Source: Streptomyces odontomachi
GTDB taxonomy: Bacteria > Actinomycetota > Actinomycetes > Streptomycetales > Streptomycetaceae
Length of the DNA stretch: 64,000 bases
Assembly: GCF_024435355.1 (NCBI RefSeq)
Contig: NZ_JAMJWG010000023.1
Location: 62,001-126,000, forward strand
Direction of reading: 5' to 3'
Below, in pieces: positions 1 through 7,193 of this stretch (the first letter of the stretch is position 1; each line of letters begins with the position of its first letter). The position numbers and the translations under genes were made by a program. The notes under the pieces are model-generated. The model was not told the origin of the DNA. It saw nothing but the letters and a program-made list of their open reading frames with translations, and searched no databases.

Positions 1-1
1 G

Positions 2-23
2 GGGGCCCACTAAGCTGGGCCCC
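2..23. terminator. GC hairpin at window edge
   Basis: An 8-bp perfect inverted repeat (GGGGCCCA / TGGGCCCC) flanks a 6-base loop. There is no T tract. It could end a gene lying left of the window or sit in the leader of the small membrane gene at 82. Confidence 0.35.
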
Positions 24-81
24 GGCCCCCGCGCCGCGGGCAGCGTTCGCCCCGCCCGCCCGAGGACACCGAGGAGTACCC

Positions 82-183
82 GTGCTTGAGGCATTCTTCG
101 AGACCCTGCTGGCCCTGATCTGCGTCGCCGTGCTGGCGTTCGCCTGGCTGGTCGTGAGCAAGCTCTACGAGGGGCAGCGCTGA
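82..183 (+). CDS. small single-pass membrane protein
   Basis: A 33-residue peptide starting at GTG behind a good ribosome site (GAGGAG, 5-base spacing). Residues 6-26 form one hydrophobic helix, followed by a short basic tail ending KLYEGQR. Its function is unknown. It lies 64 bp upstream of the nitrobindin-like gene on the same strand and may share its transcript. The clean ribosome site and membrane helix support a real gene, but the short length limits certainty. Confidence 0.6.
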   Translation: MLEAFFETLLALICVAVLAFAWLVVSKLYEGQR

Positions 184-247
184 GGCCCGTACGGTCACGA
201 CGCCGGACGCACCCCACACCCCAACGACAGAGACGTAGCCGAGCCCG

Positions 248-820
248 ATGATCGAAATCCCGTCCGACCTGCACAAGGACCTCGTTCCCCTGGCCTTCCT
301 CCTCGGCGACTGGGCCGGGGCAGGCGTCTTCGACTTCCCCGGCGCCGAGAAGTGCAACTTCGGTCAGGAAGTCACGTTCACCCATGACGGGCGGGACTTC
401 CTGGAGTACCACTCGCACGCCTGGGTGCTGGACTCCGAGGGCAACAAGGTCAGGCCGCTGGAGTCGGAGTCCGGCTTCTGGAGAGTTGACGCCGACCGCA
501 AGATCGAGGTCGTCATGGTCCGTGACGACGGGGTCGTGGAGGTCTGGTACGGGGACCTGGCCGACCGCAAGCCGCGTATCGACCTGGCCACCGACGCCGT
601 CGCCCGCACTGCGGCCTCCGGCCCGTACAGCGGCGGCAAGCGGCTGTACGGCTATGTGAACGGTGACCTGATGTGGGTCGGCGAGAAGCAGACCCCCGAG
701 GTGCCGCTGCGGCCCTACATGTCGGCCCAGCTGAAGAAGGCCGTCAGCCCCGAGCAGGTCGCCGCCTGGGCCAAGGACCTCGGAGACCTCCCGGACGACG
801 GCATCGCCTTCTTCAAGTGA
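248..820 (+). CDS. nitrobindin-like (FABP/THAP4 family) beta-barrel protein
   Basis: A 190-residue single-domain protein of the nitrobindin family, small beta-barrels that in other members bind ferric heme and handle NO or peroxynitrite. The signature GxWxGxG is present as GDWAGAG at residues 20-26, and the length is normal. The usual heme-ligating His in the C-terminal part appears absent: the segment near residue 155 reads RPYMSAQLKK, with no His after residue 57. It is therefore probably a ferric nitrobindin-like protein that does not bind heme in the canonical way. It precedes nur on the same strand. The ligand is unknown. Confidence 0.88.
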   Translation: MIEIPSDLHKDLVPLAFLLGDWAGAGVFDFPGAEKCNFGQEVTFTHDGRDFLEYHSHAWVLDSEGNKVRPLESESGFWRVDADRKIEVVMVRDDGVVEVWYGDLADRKPRIDLATDAVARTAASGPYSGGKRLYGYVNGDLMWVGEKQTPEVPLRPYMSAQLKKAVSPEQVAAWAKDLGDLPDDGIAFFK

Positions 821-875
821 GCCGTTCCAGGTGAGCCGTGCGTCCTGAGTGAGCCGTGTTGCCGACGTGAGCCGC
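818..875. repeat. degenerate GTGAGCCG direct repeats
   Basis: The octamer GTGAGCCG recurs at 818, 831, 850 and 868 with irregular spacing. The first copy overlaps the stop codon of the nitrobindin-like gene. It fills most of the 116-bp gap before nur. No function is evident; it looks like local slippage duplication. Confidence 0.5.
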
Positions 876-936
876 TTTCCTTGAGTCAGTCGCGTTCTTC
901 GAGTGAGGCGTCCGCCGGCTGCCTACACTGGGGAAC

Positions 937-1404
937 GTGGTGAGCACCGACTGGAAGAGCGATCTACGGCAGCGCGGCTACCGTCTGACCCCGCAGCGGC
1001 AGCTGGTGCTCGAAGCCGTGGACACGCTGGAGCACGCCACCCCCGACGACATCCTCGTCGAGGTGCGCAAGACCGCCTCCGGGGTGAACATCTCCACCGT
1101 CTACCGCACCCTCGAGCTGCTCGAGGAGTTGGGCCTGGTCAGCCACGCCCACCTCGGGCACGGCGCGCCCACCTACCACCTCGCGGACCGCCACCACCAC
1201 ATGCACCTGGTCTGCCAGGACTGCGGGGACGTCATCGAGGCCGATGTCGAGCTGGCGGCCGAGTTCACCGCGAAGCTGCGGGAGACCTTCGGCTTCGACA
1301 CCGACATGAAGCACTTCGCCATCTTCGGCCGCTGCGCCAAGTGCAACGCGGCGGCCGACGGCGCACCACACGGCGTCGGCGCACCGAAGACGGCACCCGA
1401 GTGA
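937..1404 (+). CDS. nur: nickel-responsive Fur-family repressor Nur
   Basis: A 155-residue Fur-family regulator almost identical, from memory, to S. coelicolor Nur, which uses nickel to repress nickel uptake and the iron superoxide dismutase gene sodF. Winged-helix domain at residues 1-80, dimerisation domain after that. The Nur metal ligands are visible: H70, H72 and H126 (nickel site) and H33, H86, H88, H90 (second site). Structural zinc pairs are C93/C96 and C133/C136. Tandem GTG codons occur at 937 and 940. TACACT at 924-929 lies 7 bases before the first GTG, suggesting a leaderless transcript. The C-terminal tail (from about residue 137) is longer than in S. coelicolor. Confidence 0.92.
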   Translation: MVSTDWKSDLRQRGYRLTPQRQLVLEAVDTLEHATPDDILVEVRKTASGVNISTVYRTLELLEELGLVSHAHLGHGAPTYHLADRHHHMHLVCQDCGDVIEADVELAAEFTAKLRETFGFDTDMKHFAIFGRCAKCNAAADGAPHGVGAPKTAPE

Positions 1405-1480
1405 CGGCCCGCACCCCGCGGAAAAGAAAGCCGGACGCGGCAACCAGGCACGTAAGCACACAGTCGTAGGCTGTGTGGAT

Positions 1481-2446
1481 ATGAAGAGCCCTCTGCTGAC
1501 CCTGCCAGGCGCCGTCCCCGCCGAGGGCGTGGACGAAGGCGTCGCCGCGCACTACGGCGATCTGTTCCGCGAGCAGCGCGCCCTCGCCGACGGAACCGGT
1601 CTCGTCGACCTGTCGCACCGCGGTGTGATCACCGTGACCGGTGAGGACCGGCTGAGCTGGCTTCACCTGCTGCTCACCCAGCACGTCAGCAACCTTCCCG
1701 CAGGTCAGGCCACCGAGGCACTGATCCTCTCGCCGCACGGCCACATCGAGCACGCCCTGTACCTCGTCGACGACGGCAGCACGGTGTGGATGCATGTCGA
1801 GCCGGGCACGCAGGAAGCGCTCATCGGCTACCTGGAGTCGATGAAGTTCTTCTACCGGGTCGAGGTGGCCGACCGCACCGCCGACACCGCCGTCGTGCAC
1901 CTCCCGGCCGGCTCGATCACCGAGGTGCCCGAGGCGGTCGCGGTGCGCGAGACCGCGTACGGGCGCGATCTGTTCCTGCCGCGCGCCGAGCTGACGGCCT
2001 TCGCGCAGCGCGGCGGCCCGGCGATCGGCATCCTCGCCTACGAGGCGCTGCGCGTGGAGGCACACCGGCCACGCCTCGGCTTCGAGACCGACCACCGCAC
2101 CATCCCGCACGAGGTCGGCTGGATCGGCGAGGCCGTGCACCTGGACAAGGGCTGCTACCGCGGCCAGGAGACGGTCGCCCGGGTGCACAACCTGGGCAAG
2201 CCACCGCGCCGTCTGGTCTTCCTGCACCTGGACGGCAGCGAGGTGCACCTGCCGCCGCACGGCGCCGCCATCCGGCTCGCCCAGGACGGCGCGGAGGGCC
2301 GCAAGCTGGGCTTCGTCACCACCTCCGCCCGCCACCACGAGCTCGGCCCCATCGCCCTCGCGCTGGTCAAGCGGAACGTACCGCCGGAGGCGCAGCTGCT
2401 CGCTGACACCACGGCGGCGGCACAGGAGCTGGTGGTGCTGCCGTAG
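1481..2446 (+). CDS. ygfZ: YgfZ/GcvT-like folate-binding protein
   Basis: A 321-residue protein of the YgfZ family, related to glycine-cleavage T-protein, which supports repair or assembly of Fe-S enzymes in a folate-dependent way. The family signature K-G-C-Y-x-G-Q-E is present at about residues 222-229 (KGCYRGQE). The start was set at ATG 1481; an in-frame GTG at 1475 would add two residues. TAGGCT at 1467-1472 is a possible -10 box close enough for a very short leader. The gene follows nur by 76 bp on the same strand. Confidence 0.85.
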   Translation: MKSPLLTLPGAVPAEGVDEGVAAHYGDLFREQRALADGTGLVDLSHRGVITVTGEDRLSWLHLLLTQHVSNLPAGQATEALILSPHGHIEHALYLVDDGSTVWMHVEPGTQEALIGYLESMKFFYRVEVADRTADTAVVHLPAGSITEVPEAVAVRETAYGRDLFLPRAELTAFAQRGGPAIGILAYEALRVEAHRPRLGFETDHRTIPHEVGWIGEAVHLDKGCYRGQETVARVHNLGKPPRRLVFLHLDGSEVHLPPHGAAIRLAQDGAEGRKLGFVTTSARHHELGPIALALVKRNVPPEAQLLADTTAAAQELVVLP

Positions 2447-2485
2447 CGGGTGGGGCCCGGCGCCGTCGCGGCGCGGGGCGCGGTG

Positions 2486-2926
2486 TCAGATCTCCAGCAG
2501 CACGGTGAACGGCCCGTCGTTGGTCAGCGACACCCGCATCCGCGCGCCGAACCGTCCCGTCGCCACGGTGGCGCCCAGCGCCCGCAGCTGCGCGACCACC
2601 TCGTCCACCAGCGGTTCGGCGACGTCCGAGGGCGCCGCAGCGTTCCAGGTGGGCCGGCGGCCCTTGCGGGCGTCGCCGTAGAGCGTGAACTGGCTGATGA
2701 CGAGGAGCGGTGCGGCGAGGTCCGAGCAGGACTTCTCGTCGTGCAGCATCCGGACCGACCAGAGCTTGCGGGCCAGCTGTGCGGCCTTCTCCTTGGTGTC
2801 CTCGTGGGTGACGCCCACCAGCACGCACAGGCCCTCGCCGGTGATCTCCCCGACGGTCCGCGTCTCGCCGTCGTCGTCCGTCACGACGACGCTCGCGCCG
2901 TCCACTCGCTGTACCACCGCACGCAT
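2486..2926 (-). CDS. dtd: D-aminoacyl-tRNA deacylase
   Basis: A 146-residue DTD enzyme, which hydrolyses D-aminoacyl-tRNAs and so protects translation from D-amino acids. The start MRAVVQRV is the typical family N-terminus, so upstream in-frame codons were not used. Active-site motifs are SQFTLYGD (about residue 80) and the Gly-cisPro region NDGPFTV near the C-terminus. The gene is convergent with ygfZ (39-bp gap). The region upstream of its start carries a 24-bp tandem repeat. Confidence 0.93.
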   Translation of the reverse strand: MRAVVQRVDGASVVVTDDDGETRTVGEITGEGLCVLVGVTHEDTKEKAAQLARKLWSVRMLHDEKSCSDLAAPLLVISQFTLYGDARKGRRPTWNAAAPSDVAEPLVDEVVAQLRALGATVATGRFGARMRVSLTNDGPFTVLLEI

Positions 2927-2959
2927 GCGGACCATGATGCCGTGTGCCGGCCCCGACCT

Positions 2960-3055
2960 GGCAAGGAGGTCCCGGCGGCACCCGGCAGGGAGCTTCCGGC
3001 GGCATCCGGCAGGGAAGTTCCGGCACCGCCCGGCAGGGAGGTCGCGGGCGCTGCC
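2960..3055. repeat. four tandem copies of a 24-bp unit
   Basis: Four head-to-tail imperfect copies start at 2960, 2984, 3008 and 3032; each begins GGCA(A/G)GGA and is 24 bp. They lie in the gap between the divergent genes dtd and rsiG, just upstream of dtd. The unit length is a multiple of three, yet no convincing gene runs through it. Confidence 0.85.
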
Positions 3056-3265
3056 TCCCGATCCGTTCGTCCGTCCGGCGCCCGTGCATCCGTGGCCCTC
3101 CGTCTGGCCCTTCGTGGTGCCCACGGACCCCCCGTCCGGGCCATCAGGGCGCCTGCTGACCCCCCATCCGGGGATGATCGCGGGCAGTCAGGCATACACC
3201 GCCCGGGTGTGGTGCAGGATGGCCACGCGGTCAGACCCGGGCGAGGCGAAGTGGAGCAATGCCGG

Positions 3266-3874
3266 ATGTGCACACCGACGACCGGGGCCGGACGGCTCCC
3301 CGGGGCCCTGTCCACCACCGCCCCCCAGGCGTCCGGACCACGGGCCCCCGAGCTCCCGGCGCCGGACCTCCCCCGGCTGCGGCTGGCCGAGCTGCGGGTG
3401 CTGCGGCGGGACGCGCTGCGTACCGAGGCCGATCTGAGCTACGTGCGCCGCCTGGTGCAGGGCCGTATCGACATCCTGCGGGCCGAGCTGGAGCTCCGGC
3501 TCGCCGACCGCCCCTCGGATGCGCCCCCGACCTCCGATGCGCCCCCCACCGCGCCGCTGGTCGCCCGGCTCACCAGGATCCTGGCCGACCGGCCCGCGGG
3601 GCAGCGTTCCTCCGCCCGGCATGTGACGCTCGGCACTCCGCACAGCGAGGAGTACGGGCAGCTCGCGGCCGCGATGCTCGCCGAGGTCGAGCTGTCCGAC
3701 CTGGACGCCCGCACCGACGACGAGCTGCGGGCCGCGATGGGCCGGCTCGTCACGTACGAGCAGCAGGTGTCCCGGCGCCGCCAGCAGCTCCAGCACATCG
3801 CGGACGGGTGCGGCGCCGAGATCGCCCGCAGGTACCGTGAGGGCGAAGCCCAAGTAGACGACCTGCTCGCCTGA
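3266..3874 (+). CDS. rsiG: c-di-GMP-binding anti-sigma factor RsiG
   Basis: A 202-residue, largely helical protein. Two exact copies of the RsiG c-di-GMP signature E(X)3S(X)2R(X)3Q(X)3D are visible: one in the helix EADLSYVRRLVQGRID (about residues 55-70) and one in EQQVSRRRQQLQHIAD (about 169-184). In Streptomyces, RsiG bound to c-di-GMP sequesters the sporulation sigma factor WhiG. The first ~45 residues are Pro/Ala-rich and probably disordered. ATG 3266 has GGAG nine bases upstream; an in-frame GTG at 3251 is an alternative. The whiG partner is not in the window. Family assignment rests on the motif pair. Confidence 0.85.
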   Translation: MCTPTTGAGRLPGALSTTAPQASGPRAPELPAPDLPRLRLAELRVLRRDALRTEADLSYVRRLVQGRIDILRAELELRLADRPSDAPPTSDAPPTAPLVARLTRILADRPAGQRSSARHVTLGTPHSEEYGQLAAAMLAEVELSDLDARTDDELRAAMGRLVTYEQQVSRRRQQLQHIADGCGAEIARRYREGEAQVDDLLA

Positions 3875-3961
3875 CGCGGCGGCACCCGGCGGCCCCGGCT
3901 CCGCACGGCCCCATCCCGGTGCTCGCGTCGCGCGCGGGTCCCGTTCGGAAGGTCACCGCCG

Positions 3962-4978
3962 ATGTCCGCCGACCGCCCCGCCCACGCACCGGGCACTCCC
4001 TCCGCCACCGGGTCCGCCGACGGTGCCGCGCCACGTGCCGAACAGGCCGTACTCGCCGAGATCGTGCGCTCCGGGTTCGTGGAGGGGCAGCACCGCGGCA
4101 GCCTGGTGCTGCTGGCCCCCGACGGCAGCGTGGAGCTGGCCCTCGGCGAGGTGACGGCGCCGATCTTCCCGCGCTCCACCACCAAGCCGATGCAGGCCGT
4201 CGCCGTACTGCGGGCCGGTGTCGAACTCGTCGGCGAGCGACTCGCGTTGGCCGCGGGCAGCCACTCCGGCGAGGACTTCCACCGCGACCTGGTACGGCAG
4301 CTGCTGGCCGAGCACGAGCTGACCCCCGACGATCTGGCCTGCCCGCCGGACCTCCCCCTCGACCAGGTCGCACGCGAGGCGCACCTGGCCGCCGGCGGCG
4401 GCCGGGAGCGGGTCGCGATGAACTGCTCGGGCAAGCACGCGGCGATGCTCGCGGCGTGCCGGCGCGCCGGCTGGCCCACCGAGTCGTACCTGGCGCCCGA
4501 GCACCCGTTGCAGGTGCAGGTGCGCAACGTGGTCGAGGAGGTGCTGGGCGAGCCGGTGACGGTGACGGGCACGGACGGCTGCGGGGCGCCCGTGATGGGC
4601 ATCGGGCTCACCGATCTGGCCCGGGTCTTCCGGCACTTCGTGCTCGCCGCCCCCGGCACCCTCGAACGCCGCGTCGCCGACGCCATGCGGGCGCACCCCG
4701 AGTACGTCGCCGGCACCCGGCGCGCCGACACCTGGGTGATGCAGGCGGTGCCGGGGGCGCTCGTCAAGAGCGGTGCGGAGGCCGTGCAGGCGGTGGGGCT
4801 CGCGGACGGCCGCGCCCTGGCCTTCAAGATCGACGACGGTGCGGCGCGCGCCCTGGGCCCGGTACTCGCGCGCGCCCTGAGCCGCGCCGGCGTGCAGGAC
4901 GACGTGCTGTCCCGCATCGGCCACGAGCCGCTGATGGGCGGCGACCAGGAGGTCGGCTCGATCCGCGCGGTGTTCTGA
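3962..4978 (+). CDS. asparaginase (Rhizobium etli AnsA type)
   Basis: A 338-residue member of the asparaginase II family related to the R. etli thermolabile enzyme, converting L-asparagine to aspartate and ammonia. Serine-hydrolase-like motifs are RSTTKPMQ (S72/K75, an S-x-x-K pair), NCSGKHAAML near residue 153 and TDGCGAP near 203. The first ~30 residues are a variable extension. ATG 3962 has GGAAGG nine bases upstream. It follows rsiG by 87 bp on the same strand. Likely cytoplasmic, since no signal peptide is seen. Confidence 0.88.
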   Translation: MSADRPAHAPGTPSATGSADGAAPRAEQAVLAEIVRSGFVEGQHRGSLVLLAPDGSVELALGEVTAPIFPRSTTKPMQAVAVLRAGVELVGERLALAAGSHSGEDFHRDLVRQLLAEHELTPDDLACPPDLPLDQVAREAHLAAGGGRERVAMNCSGKHAAMLAACRRAGWPTESYLAPEHPLQVQVRNVVEEVLGEPVTVTGTDGCGAPVMGIGLTDLARVFRHFVLAAPGTLERRVADAMRAHPEYVAGTRRADTWVMQAVPGALVKSGAEAVQAVGLADGRALAFKIDDGAARALGPVLARALSRAGVQDDVLSRIGHEPLMGGDQEVGSIRAVF

Positions 4979-5072
4979 GCCGGGACGTTCGGGACGGCAG
5001 CGGTGCGGAACGGGGCACGGGGCGCGGGAAACCGGCACGACACCCGGCCCCGCTCCCCCCTACGGTGGCCCC

Positions 5073-6383
5073 ATGCCTGCTGCCACGCCTGAAGTACGCA
5101 CGATCGACGAGTCCGAGGTGGCGGACTGGAGTCGCGCGCTGAACACCGGTTTTCTCCGCCCGCCGAAGCCCCACCCGGAGGCCGTCGCGGAACGTGCCGC
5201 GCGGTTCGACCTCACCAGGACCCGCGGGGCCTTCGACGAGGGCCGCTGCGTGGCCACGTTCCGTTCCGTCCCGCAGTTGCTCACCGCCGTCGGCGGCGCC
5301 CCCGTACGGGCCGACGCCGTCACGAACGTGACCGTCTCGCCCACCCACCGCCGCCGCGGCCTGCTCAGCCGGATGATGGCCGCCGACCTGGCCGAGGCGC
5401 GCGAGCGCGGCGACGTGGTGGCCACCCTGATCGCGTCGGAGTACCCGATCTACGGCCGGTACGGCTTCGGTCCGGCCGCCGCGCTGGCCGACTGGGAGGT
5501 CGACGTGGCGCGCGCCGGGCTCGACCCCCGCTGGCGTGGCCCCGCGTGCGGCGGCAGGATCGACCTGGTGGACGGCCCGGACGTGCTCAAGCTCGGGCCC
5601 GAGCTGCACGACAGGTTCCGCGCCCGGCAGCACGGCGCCATCGACCGCGACGAGCGCTGGTGGCGGCTGGCCACCGGCCAGGAGACCGTCCCCGGAGAGC
5701 CCTGGACCGAGCCGTTCCACGCGGTCTACCGTTCGGCCGCCGGAGAGGTGGAGGGGCTGCTCACCTACCGTGCCGACGACGTCTGGGGCGACGCGAAGCA
5801 GCCGCTGAACACGGCCACCGTGGACGACCTGATCGCCGTCACCCCGGCCGCCGAGCGCGCGCTGTGGCACTACGTCTGCTCGATCGACTGGATCACCAGG
5901 ATCCGCACCGGCCACCGCGCCACGGACGACCTCCTGCCGCTGCTCCTGCCGAACCCGCGCGCCGCACGCGCCGTCACCCGTTCCGACTGGCTGTGGGTGC
6001 GGATCCTGGACGTCGTACGGGCCCTCGAAGCGCGTACCTACGCGACGGCCGGCACCCTGGTGCTGGAGATCGTCGACGCGGCCGGGCGCGCGGACGCGGC
6101 AGCGGTGGGGGTACCTCCCAGCCCCTCAGGGCACTGGGGGAGGGCCGGCGGCAGCCGGTACCGCCTGGAGGCGGGCCCGGACGGCGCGTCCTGCACCCCG
6201 ACCACCGAGGCCCCCGCCCTCACCCTGGGCGCCGGCGAGCTCGCCGCGCTCTGGCTCGGCGAGGAGTCCCCGGTACGCCTCGCGGCCCTCGACCGCCTGG
6301 TCGAACACCGCCCCGGCGCCGCCACCACGGCGGACCTCCTCTTCCGCACGGCACGCCGACCCTGGTGCCCGGACCTGTTCTGA
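5073..6383 (+). CDS. Eis-like GNAT N-acetyltransferase
   Basis: A 436-residue protein with the Eis layout: N-terminal GNAT domain with acetyl-CoA motif VTVSPTHRRRGLLSRMM (about residues 90-106), a second GNAT-like fold, and a C-terminal SCP2-like domain. Eis enzymes acetylate amines, including aminoglycosides, at several positions. The usual aromatic C-terminus is seen (WCPDLF). A palindromic repeat of about 38 bp sits inside the frame at 6106-6143 and adds roughly 13 residues near 345-357, in the C-terminal domain, without breaking the frame. TACGGT at 5061-5066, six bases before ATG, suggests a leaderless mRNA. The substrate is unknown. Confidence 0.85.
   Translation: MPAATPEVRTIDESEVADWSRALNTGFLRPPKPHPEAVAERAARFDLTRTRGAFDEGRCVATFRSVPQLLTAVGGAPVRADAVTNVTVSPTHRRRGLLSRMMAADLAEARERGDVVATLIASEYPIYGRYGFGPAAALADWEVDVARAGLDPRWRGPACGGRIDLVDGPDVLKLGPELHDRFRARQHGAIDRDERWWRLATGQETVPGEPWTEPFHAVYRSAAGEVEGLLTYRADDVWGDAKQPLNTATVDDLIAVTPAAERALWHYVCSIDWITRIRTGHRATDDLLPLLLPNPRAARAVTRSDWLWVRILDVVRALEARTYATAGTLVLEIVDAAGRADAAAVGVPPSPSGHWGRAGGSRYRLEAGPDGASCTPTTEAPALTLGAGELAALWLGEESPVRLAALDRLVEHRPGAATTADLLFRTARRPWCPDLF
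6106..6143. repeat. palindromic repeat inside the Eis-like gene (copy A)
   Basis: The pattern TGGGGGTACCTCCCA, a short spacer, then CACTGGGGGAGG matches intergenic copies at 27121-27156 and 30238-30274. Here it is embedded in an open reading frame and encodes a Gly/Pro/Ser-rich stretch. Confidence 0.75.
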
Positions 6384-6449
6384 CCGCCGCGGGCCGGCGG
6401 GCTGTTCCTGACGGTTGCGGGCCGGCCGCTGACCGGGCGGGGGTGTGCG

Positions 6450-6665
6450 TCATCCCCGCCCGGTCAGCAGCATTACGATGATCACGCTTCCGATGCAGGT
6501 CAGGGCAGAGCTGCGGGTCTTGACGCCGAGGGAGAGCAGCAGGAAGGCGATGATGCCCATCGGCCCGTACTTCCACTGGACCAGCTGCTCGAACCCGATG
6601 GCCAGGGCGGCCACGGCGATGGTGATGACGGTGGTGGTTCCTCCGGTCCCTCCCCGGTGTGTCAT
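6450..6665 (-). CDS. small two-helix membrane protein (paralogue 1)
   Basis: A 71-residue protein starting at ATG 6665 behind a strong ribosome site (GGGGAGGG). Two hydrophobic segments (about 12-30 and 36-66) are joined by a loop with the motif YGPMGIIAF and a conserved GVKT turn. The neighbouring protein at 6852-7040 shares YGP-x-G, L(G)xKT and the C-terminal hydrophobic helix, so the two are tandem paralogues. Function is unknown. Size and topology recall plasmid spread (Spd) proteins and holin-like peptides, but I see no direct evidence for either. Confidence 0.7.
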   Translation of the reverse strand: MTHRGGTGGTTTVITIAVAALAIGFEQLVQWKYGPMGIIAFLLLSLGVKTRSSALTCIGSVIIVMLLTGRG

Positions 6666-6851
6666 GACATTCCCTCCCCGGCGTGCACGGTTCGTCCGCG
6701 GGGTCGCGTGAGCGTGCACGGTCGTTCGCGTGGGTGACTGCGCCGGCGCGAAGCTGTGGCTTGTCGCGCGGTGCGGTGGCTCGTGCGCGGGTGGTTGTGG
6801 GCCGCGCGCGGGTCTGCTTGCGATCAGCGTTTGTGCGGCAGCGCCTGCGGG
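6666..6851. other. spacer between the paralogous membrane genes
   Basis: A 186-bp, G/T-rich spacer with alternating GTG/GCG runs. No ribosome site, hairpin with T tract or coding frame was recognised. Confidence 0.5.
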
Positions 6852-7040
6852 TCAGCGGCTCGGGGCGGCGATCACCAGGGCGAGGATGACGGCGCCCGCC
6901 GAACTGAACGCGGTCTTGCCGGTCTTGAGGCCGATGGCCAGCAACAGGAGCCCGGCGAGACCGGCCGGACCGTACGGCCACCGCAGGAACTGCTTGACGG
7001 TGACGGCGAGCACCTCGCTCGCGAGGGTGAGGACGGTCAT
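6852..7040 (-). CDS. small two-helix membrane protein (paralogue 2)
   Basis: A 62-residue protein read from ATG 7040, preceded by GGGGGGA. An upstream in-frame TTG at 7073 would add 11 residues that overlap a likely operator, so it was not preferred. Two hydrophobic helices flank WPYGPAGLAG and AIGLKTGKTAF, similar to the protein at 6450-6665. The gene is divergent from the GntR regulator across a short AT-rich region with several AAGTTG-type half-sites, suggesting GntR control. Function unknown. Confidence 0.68.
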   Translation of the reverse strand: MTVLTLASEVLAVTVKQFLRWPYGPAGLAGLLLLAIGLKTGKTAFSSAGAVILALVIAAPSR

Positions 7041-7060
7041 CTGGATCCCCCCGTTCGCCA

Positions 7061-7125
7061 AGTTGGCAACCAACTATGCTTAAGTTGTTCCCACTTGGTC
7101 GTAAGTAGTAAACAACTTTCAAGTG
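7061..7125. promoter_or_regulatory. divergent operator cluster for the GntR regulator
   Basis: An AT-rich island with stacked half-sites: AGTTGG-CAA-CCAACT (7061-7075), AAGTTGTT (7082-7089) paired with AACAACTT (7111-7118), and CACTTG (7092-7097) paired with CAAGTG (7120-7125). It lies between the small membrane gene and the GntR gene, as expected for an autoregulated divergent promoter. Binding is inferred, not shown. Confidence 0.55.
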
Positions 7126-7193
7126 ACTGTGCTTAGGTGGTCGCTGGTTGTACGGTTTGGTTGTTGGTGGTAGTGATCCAGGAGGCAGGTGCC

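Noticed and set aside
3439..5043. 534-residue open frame on the minus strand across asparaginase
   Set aside because: Ser/Arg/Pro-rich shadow frame typical of GC-rich DNA; the plus strand encodes a clear asparaginase.
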